NCBI GenBank assembly: GCA_019648995.1
Contig: BLXT01007574.1
Location: 253,579 to 273,694 of the forward strand
Reading direction: 5' to 3'
Source of the DNA: Plakobranchus ocellatus
Taxonomy: Eukaryota > Mollusca > Gastropoda > Plakobranchidae
Length of the DNA: 20,116 nt
Position 1 is the stretch's first letter, and each line of letters starts with the position of its first letter. This document shows positions 8,601 to 17,600 of the stretch, piece after piece. The notes beneath the pieces are model-generated. The model worked only from the letters and a program-made list of their open reading frames with translations. It searched no databases and was not told where the DNA came from. Position numbers and translations under genes: made by a program.

Positions 8601-11600
8601 ACTCTAGCAAAGGGTAAAAACCATGTATTATACAACCATAGCAGCATTGATGTTATTGTTTAGCACAGCAAAACCGATATTGTTAGCATCTAAAAGTCTG
8701 ATGGTACTCTGAGACTAGGCCTGCTAAATCAGAACCAATCAAAGACAAAAAGAAGAGAGGTAAACTGGACATCAACAACACAGTTAACTTCTTTCATCAA
8801 GTTGTATACCGAAAATTTCATCTTTGAAACAAATATAGTAAAAGTATACAACCACCAACTCAAACTTATAAACACAAATAAAACAACACAGAGTATACGT
8901 AAAAACGTTTTGCCCTAAGGCTTATCAAGAAAAAAAAATGACGAACACCTTTATTTATTTATTTTTTCTTGATAAAGCCTTTGGACGAAACGTTTTTATG
9001 TATACTCTGTGTTGTTTTATTTGTTTTTAGAAGTTTGAGTTGGTGGTTGCAGACTATTACTATATTTATTTCATTTCCTTCAACCTTCAGGATCCTCAAA
9101 CTTATTTATCTGTTTCTGGAAGTGTGGTAGTTGAATATGTTTTTTACATCTCTGAAACAAGCATCTTTGATACCTCCCCACCCCTCCCCCTTCCCTTTTC
9201 CACATCAACATCCTTTTTTTTTCTGTCTTGGATACACCTCATCATTCAATACAACCTCGTTATCCCTCCCTTCTATCTTCAACACACACATAGTCTAGCT
9301 TCCTTCATTCATAGCGTCACAAAAACACTCCATCATAAAAATAAGCATCATTCATTCCGTCCTTCCGATCCTTCCCTTTTCTGCCAATGAAAATGAAACA
9401 GGCCTAATCCACTGGTCCAGGCACTATACAATCCCAGTTGCACATAGTGCCTCTTACTTTTTGCATGTCGTTTGGCTTTGCAAGAGTCTATGTGCTTCAA
9501 ATAAACTGTAATTTGATTAGTGGTTAATACAGGGCTTAACCGATGTGATAGCATGACTCTTAGACCCCCTAGGCCTGAGAAATTTTCTAACAAATGAAGC
9601 AATAGCCTGTGCTGATTTAACAACCATGATTCAGCATATGAGACCGACAGGCGATGTTGTATTGTAGCAACTCGCTCACAAGAGAGGCTTAACAGTCTAG
9701 CACTGCAACACAAAAACAGTTCAGCAGGATTATAACAGAATTACCAACTTGAAGAGTCAGTACTTTTGAACTCTCCTTGCCAACATTAAAAAAAGTTTTG
9801 ACAGCAGTGACTTTATTAATAGACAAAAACAATACTCTACTTTCTTTAATTTAATGAGAAAAATGGTCAGCATATGTGAAAAGTACCTTAGAACTTGTTT
9901 TTTCTTCTCATCTCAACTCCTATCATAAGGCTACATCAACATCAAATGCTATCACCCACTGAGCTTTTTCGTCTGTGTTTATTATTTGGAGCTCTTTCCC
10001 CCTCCCTTATAGCATACCTTTTCACTAGGTCCAGTTGGCCTAACTTTGTTTGCAGACGTCAGTTTGGTCTTTGTTTACAATTATCTGTAGGATATTTGTG
10101 TGCAATTACCTCTGCTTGTTCTTCTATGCTGGTAACCCTACTAATCACATTTACACACATTTTAGTGCAGTGAACAAGCCACAAGAACTGCTATATGAAT
10201 AAATCAGCCTCTTTTTGTACAAAAAATACTTAAGCTGAGTCAAAATGGTACTCTATCATATAACTAATCCCTGCAAAGCATAAATTAACAGCCCATGCTT
10301 TGCTTTACTCTGCTGATTTAAATAACGAGACCAGACTGCATGTTGGAACACAAAAATCAAAGTTAAGGATCTTTCTCAAGTATGCCTAGAGCAGCAGGAG
10401 CTCTTTGGTGCATTTTCACTTGATAACCCTCTTATAGCACCAGGAGCCATGATCATTGGTTTTACTAAAACTTTTAGGTAGTATGTGACGAATTATTTAG
10501 TGGGAAGAGCCTTTTCAGGTGCTTTCCAAAAGAGAAATCTTGAAATATATCAAGCAGTGAAGTATAGTAATTAGTAAACTTCCTTTGACTTTACAGTTTT
10601 ACCTCTGTTCTACTTGTCACTGTCAATGATTTTTTTTGTTTAAGTTTTCCCCAAGAAGAAAAATCTTTATCACTCATTAAGAGAATTTAATGAAAGAGTC
10701 ATAACTGAGCATTTTCCAAGTCTCACATTTAAATAAAACATTAACAATAACATCTAGTATTGACCTGTTCATCAGGCAAGACTCTCCTCACAATAGGTCT
10801 GTTCAGATTTCCAGTGTTTGAAAGCAACGTAAGAGACTGCCTGCAACTGTTTTGGATCTGAAAGAAGAAGTCAACATGCAGTTTTAGACTATCATCATCA
10901 TCAGGTGCCTTGCTTTACAGCGTTGGCGATCATGGTCCTCCACTTTTTCCTGTCCTTAGTTGCTTCTATTGCTTCCAACGATTTCCCTGCCTTCAGCCAG
11001 TCTGCCAGGCCTTCAGACTATAGAGGATATAAAAATTAGATCTTTGGCTGATTAGCGTCAAAACCTTCCTTCATTTGAAAGATCAAGATCAGCTGCAGCA
11101 CCAGAGCATCTTTTGCTTACTTTATCTAGAATTTGACAAGAGTGTAAAATCCAAACCACAGTTTAGATAATAAAATTTGGATTCAAATAAAATAAAAAAG
11201 GGTCAATTTGATTTGCATTGGTTCATGTCTATCTTCTTAGTCATTTATTTATTTATATAAATTAAAACATCCTTGATATGAATTATGTCTAATCTTGTGA
11301 TTCTGTCGAGGCAAGAATAAAATGCTTAAAGATATTTACTGATTTGGACATAAAGTTAAAGTTTTCATACACTGTATAGTTTTAGATATGAGCCTTCGCC
11401 AATGGATGGGCATTTTTTTCTCATTTTACAACATTGGTTCTATTGCAAGACAAATAAAATTTCACGATTAAAATTTTTGTATGTTGTGGGAGCAGAGTTG
11501 AACTGATTAAGCAGTACTTGTATGTTTGACGATTGAACATGCTAATTTTAGATACATGAAAAATGGGTCGGATTTGGATATTTCTCTCTACATCCTCTAA

Positions 11601-14600
11601 ATGTGGTAATAAAATAAATATCTGCCAATAAAATCACAAGTTTAATGATTCAATTACTATTGGCTTCATTTAGAAAACACAACATTTTTGCTTTTGTCTT
11701 TATATTTTATCTTCTCTTCTAAAAACATAGCTTCCAAACACAACTCATGTCATCATTTCATTGGACTATTTTAAATCCTTCTAAAAAAGTATTTACAGAG
11801 GCTTTGGAACAGGCACAATATTAAGAACAATGATAGAGAAATTTAGAGGCTATCACCTTTCTTAAAATGCATATAACTGGGGTCCTTGTGAGAGCATGCA
11901 TGCTGTTGCCATTTGTTATGTACGAACCGGCAATAAAACAACAACAAACAAGGTCAACACTTTCTGCAAACAAACCAGTTTCTCTTTTAGGAACCTACTG
12001 CATGAATTTTTTTTTTTTTTGTAATGTGAAAAAAGGACCCATGAAGATTGGATTCTATCTCTTAAATTAAGTTTTCTTTTGTCCCCATGGCATTAGAATG
12101 TGTCATGTTTGAAGATGCCTTATGCCCGAGGTCAGTTTTTAGCTTGTAATGTCGTGCAGAGCTTTACTTTAAGTTGCATTCATCAGTGATCTAGTGACCT
12201 GGATTTATAGTGTATCACACTGTGCTTGGCTGTGGTCACAGAAGATTAAGTTGCTTGTATGCATGGATTTATGTCAGGAAATGATAACAACACGCATGAC
12301 GTATGATCAAAAGCACATATTATCTATATTAAGGTTAAAATTAGTAAACCTGGATGCTGCAAAAACATATGCTGTTTATGTACAAGGCTAATGTGTATTT
12401 ACAGATGCATGAGGATACGAATGTACATGCAAATGACCACATTATGTTATCATCATTATGTTTGAGAATATTTTTTTCATAAGCGTGTTTAAAAGCAAAC
12501 ACACACACACAATATTTTCTCTACCATATTTGGCTATAGTATACTATTATTAGCAAGATCTATTATTTGTGTTAAGAAGAGGTGGTGGCATCTAACATTG
12601 ATTTTGTTTGTTATTTGAGATAGGCATTTTTAAAATTTATCAATGAATTAGCTGTGGTCCTATTAGTGGTAACAAATATTGAAAAAAAAAAATGTACACC
12701 CCGTGTACCATGGTAGCAGTTGCCACCTTGAATTTCAATTAACAAAATGAGTGATTTACAAAATCTATCACCTCCCACAAGTGAACTTCAAATCATTCGA
12801 AACTCGCTGACATATTTTCCACTACAATATCTAAAAAGTTATGGGGTTTTTTTCGATGCCTTGAAAAAAAATTTTTAAGATAAACTTTTATATTCAATAT
12901 ATTATTGACCATAACTTTGCCCCCCAATTTTCAATAAAAAGAAAAAAATAGCAAACATGATATCAACAAAACCTGCCAATTTTTTTTATAGATGATATCA
13001 TCAGCAACAGATATGCCAAATTTAAATTAAAGAAAATCGGTACATAAATCTTGGAGGAGATAGATTTTTTTAGATGAAAACACACGATTGAGAAAGATGC
13101 AATTAAAGTTTCCATAACAATATGTATGTATGAACATTTCTGCAAATCATCGATATTATTTCAAAATATGATGTTTTCCTTTTTTCTCATGATCAAATAA
13201 AAGGCAGCCATGTTCAATCAAACTTAAAATTGAAAAAAAGTAAAGGAAACTGGTTTGATTTAGATTTCCACTTGCAAGTAATCAAAATCATAAAAAATAA
13301 TTGATACAGTCTCGATATTCACAAAAATCTAATAAAGATACAAAAAAATGCCATTTTTGATGTCCATTGATATCCATGTTTGTTTAAATGTGCCTTTTTT
13401 TTTTTCTGCAAGCACTAGTTTTGAATAAATTAAATGTAGGTTACTTCAAAAAAGCAATAGCAAGTTAGCTAACTGAATCTTCATTTCCAGGCCACAGTAC
13501 AACAATTTATTTGCCCACTTTTTGGCAAATGCTCATGTTTATTTGATGATTTTCTTTTGGCAGCATGAAGAGAAAACCAAACTACCATAAAGCAATCCAA
13601 AACAATCAGTTAGAAATCTTACAAGCATATATTAATCATGATCTGTAGCTCTTTGATACAGGGATATAACTGATAAAATTATTAAATGATTTAATAGAAA
13701 AGTCCACAGAAGCCAAAGAATTAAATCAAATTCACTCCTAAATTCTTTGTTCTTCTTGGCCTAGAGTTATAAAAATTTTTAATCTAGTCTGCATTTAGAT
13801 CCGAAAATACCCTTATGAACTGAGATCTTGTTAATTTCAAGAAGCTACACCTGTAAGCTAAATTAAAAAAAAAAAAAAATTAGTGATGAAAATCTCAGAT
13901 ACCCACTGATAATTAAAAATATAAGTAAATAAAAAGTAAAGGTAAAAACACAAATAATGCATAAAAAAAAAAAATGTAAATTGAAAAAAAAAAAGTCACA
14001 GCTTTTAATCTCTTTTTTTTTTAAGGCGCACAGAATAATCACAATAAAACACAGTGAAACCAAAATTGAATCCTGTATTGTGTAGAATTTTGGCTAAAAG
14101 AGTGGCACTGCGTATTTATTGTTATACTAGCATACTTCTGAAGATGTTTCTGTGTGAGATGCTCTAGTCAGGACACTCAGGGCAAGATTTGTGGCTTGGA
14201 AGTGGCTGATGGTGTCTTTCCTGTTGCTATTACAGCCAAGCCTCACTGTTGCACAGGCAAACACTGCAGAGTAAAGTAACTTGCGACAGTCTTCAGAATT
14301 GTATGGAGAAGAGTCAGAAGGTCCCTCTCTTTGAAGACTTTTGGAAGTATTCAGCAGATTCCGAACTAATGACTGGGATTTGAGAAAAAAATTTGAAAAA
14401 AAAAATTGGGGGGGGAGAGACTTAACTCCATTTACAATACTATTTGATATGTTCTAAGTTTATAGATTTTTTTGATAAAATAGCATAGTAAAAAGACTTT
14501 TCTAACAGAAACACACATTAAAACATCTCTCTCAAGAATCTGACTGATTTAAACTACAAGCACTCTCTTTTTGTCAACACATTAGGTTAGTTATTTTATG

Positions 14601-17600
14601 CTTGATTTATTGCCAACATTATAATAGTGCACAAATTATTAAGTTTGATTTATTGTCAACCTAGTGAGCTAGTTATTACACATATGATTAATTGCCAAGA
14701 TAGTGGGCCAATTATTATGCATTTGATTTCAAGTCAAAATAGTAGGCTAGTTATTACACTAGGGCTCCTGCATTGTATACAAGTTACAGAAGGCAGTAAA
14801 TTACTATGGCTTACATGCCCGTGTATCAGTATACAAAATGCAAGTTTGTTTTTTTTTTCTTTTCTTTATAACAATAATTTATATATGTAACAGTTTGTTA
14901 GTAAGATTGACCCCTGTTCACTTATAGCTAAAGCATCAAATGACTTCTTATAGCTTGGTCACAGCTTTTTATGGTGACAAAGAATATATTTGACTAACAT
15001 CAACTCCTATTACAATAAATGTCTTGAGACCAGCCTGAATGAGTCCATTATTGTGTTTTGAACATTGTAAATCATTGAAAAGGCTGAAACTTCTTCTGTG
15101 AGGTTTGCAGTGCTGAAAACTGGATAGAGTTAAATCAATTCTGAGCTAAGCTTCAGGAATTTTAATCTTTTGAAAAAAAACTTGCCAAAACCATTGCTGA
15201 ATTTTATCATTTCATTGAAAGTTATTCTAAAAAAAAAACAAAAGTTCCGCACCAATCATTTTCTGCTGTTTTTTCCTTAGCTTTGATTTGCAGCGTACAA
15301 AGATCCAGAACGTTATTGTTATTAAAATTATGTCTCCCTGCATATTTTGTCTTGAATGCTTAGGGTTATAAAATGTCTTTTTGTGAATCCCTAAAACAAC
15401 CTCGGTATTTCAAAATATGCCCACATAAAATGGCATGATCTAAGAGGAACACATCTATATTTTTGTGGATTTTATTGACGCCCCACAAAAATTAACATTC
15501 TACTTTTTCCAAAGTGTGATATGAGTCACCAAACTCATTAAGAGTAGTCTCAAGACACACACCTCAAGCAGTGTTTTGGGTTAGCACTGTGGGCTGTGTT
15601 TTTTCATGGAGTTAACAAATTAATACAATTTGTAATATATTGATGGCTTTACAACATCCCTGAAAATTTCCAAAAGATGAAAAAAAAAACCCACAAGGAG
15701 ATGTATATTTAACTTTATGACCTTCTCAAATAAAAAAAAAAAATCTGCACATATGTTTTTATGCTGAATGCGGAAGCTTGATTTTATTCTGAAATCGATA
15801 ATATTATAAATATCAAGAGATTATTAATGTATAGAACTAAGAAATTCCTGATCACAAATTCTAACTAGGGTAATGCCGATAATTTATAAAAAATGTGTTA
15901 ACTTGATATGCACATCTTTTTCATATCATTGCATATTACATATTATCCTTATGGCTCAAAAATAAAAAAAAAATTGTATAGTCGACTGCAAGATCTTTAA
16001 ATTTAAAACTCAGGCATAATCAATAGCATTACAACGCCATAAGTCATTAAAAGTTCATCTGTACAAAAGGAAAGTGAAGCTTGTTTGAGAATCAGTTCGG
16101 AATATTTAAAAACTTAACACCTAAATGCTCAAACATTGGAAAGATCGATCTTTATTTAAGGAGACTAAGAAAAAAAAAGCAACTTCTATTACAGCACTGA
16201 GATTTCTTTTGTATCACAATTAATTACCCTAATGAAATTTTCCCAAAGCATAGTGCTGGTATATTACGCTGAGAAAATGAATTTTTTTTTAACAGAACAC
16301 AATGGAAAAAAAAAAAAATTTAAAAGAAATTACTTTAAAAAAAGGATGTCAAACAAGGAATCTTGTCAAGTTGATACAAGAATTTTTGCATCTTCAAGCA
16401 TTCCTACCGCAAACAAGAATGAATGTTGGGCATGGGAACTGCTCTAGCAAAATGGAAGCCAATAATAATATAAACATAAATATTTGCGGAAAAAAAAAAA
16501 TTACCTGCACTTGAGAGTATTCTGCTCTTTCAACAATCAGACGAGACACTGTTCAAATAAGGAAAGTGAAACTTTATAAGAAAAAAAAAAGGTGATAGAG
16601 GTAAATAATTAAAAATCAACCAGTTTAGACGATGACATAACTGTTGGTTTCAAGCAACATTGATATGTAAATACTATGATAGCAAAGACATAAAGAAAAA
16701 AGAACAGCAGAGCTGCCAACCTGAAAATTTTAGCTTTAATAACTTTGAGCCCTTGCTTCCACATGATCCCAGAGCATTTCAGTAGTAGGACAGCTACATT
16801 TAGCCACAAAGACAAAATCTGGATGTTTTTAATCACAACTAATGCTGTTTTAAGTAAAATCCACAAAGACACTAAACTCTGATTTTAAAACCATTGGGAA
16901 TTAACCTGCTGCCGAAAAGTTCACAAAGACCACAAAAATTAACATTTCAACATTATTCAAGACAAAATAATTAAACAACCTTTTATTTTTCTGCATAAAA
17001 TTGTGAACAGGAGGATTTTTACTTTGACAGATTTAAAGAGTAATGGTCATTTTATGGCACAGGTGCTGGCTAAACTGATTCTTCTTTGAGGCAAGATTTC
17101 AGCATTATCCATCGCAATTCAAGAGTAAGTTAATGAAATCAGTAGTGGTTGAGAGCTCTGGAACAATTTTACATGTAGAGGATAACTGAAACCAACAATT
17201 TTATTGCATTGGTTGTCATTAAATGGAATGTAATTAAAATGTACTCATCATTCATTCAGATATGGATGTATTCAATAAAAATGCCTGAATTTTATGAAAT
17301 GAGATAATCAAGCAATGCACCTACCATTTGCACTATGTCTTGAAAAGAGTTCTCATGCGTTAAATGTTGCATATAGCCTTTTTGAGAAAAAAGAATTTTA
17401 AGTTCTGGTTTTCTTTTATGTTTTTTTTATTTTAAAAAAAGTTGAAAATTCCCATATTTCAGCTAAGAATCAACATAGCTCTACTCAGCTTTCATCATTG
17501 CAATCCTCACACACAAATAAGTCTGAGGTTGTTTTAATGGTTTCAAATGTACAAAATTTGACCACTGACCCATTCAAACTGGTCTTGTTTTAAAATTACT

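Noticed and set aside
9348..9713. 121-codon minus-strand open frame
   Set aside because: The protein resembles no family I know, it has no fitting splice sites, and exons E and F join in frame without it.
9895..10173. Hydrophobic plus-strand open frame of 92 codons
   Set aside because: The hydrophobicity follows from T-rich codons; there is no family resemblance, no promoter or splice context, and it lies in a PELP1 intron.
16609..16872. Hydrophobic minus-strand frame resembling a membrane protein
   Set aside because: The T-rich composition explains it. Exons B and C join in phase without it, and PELP1 has no membrane segments.
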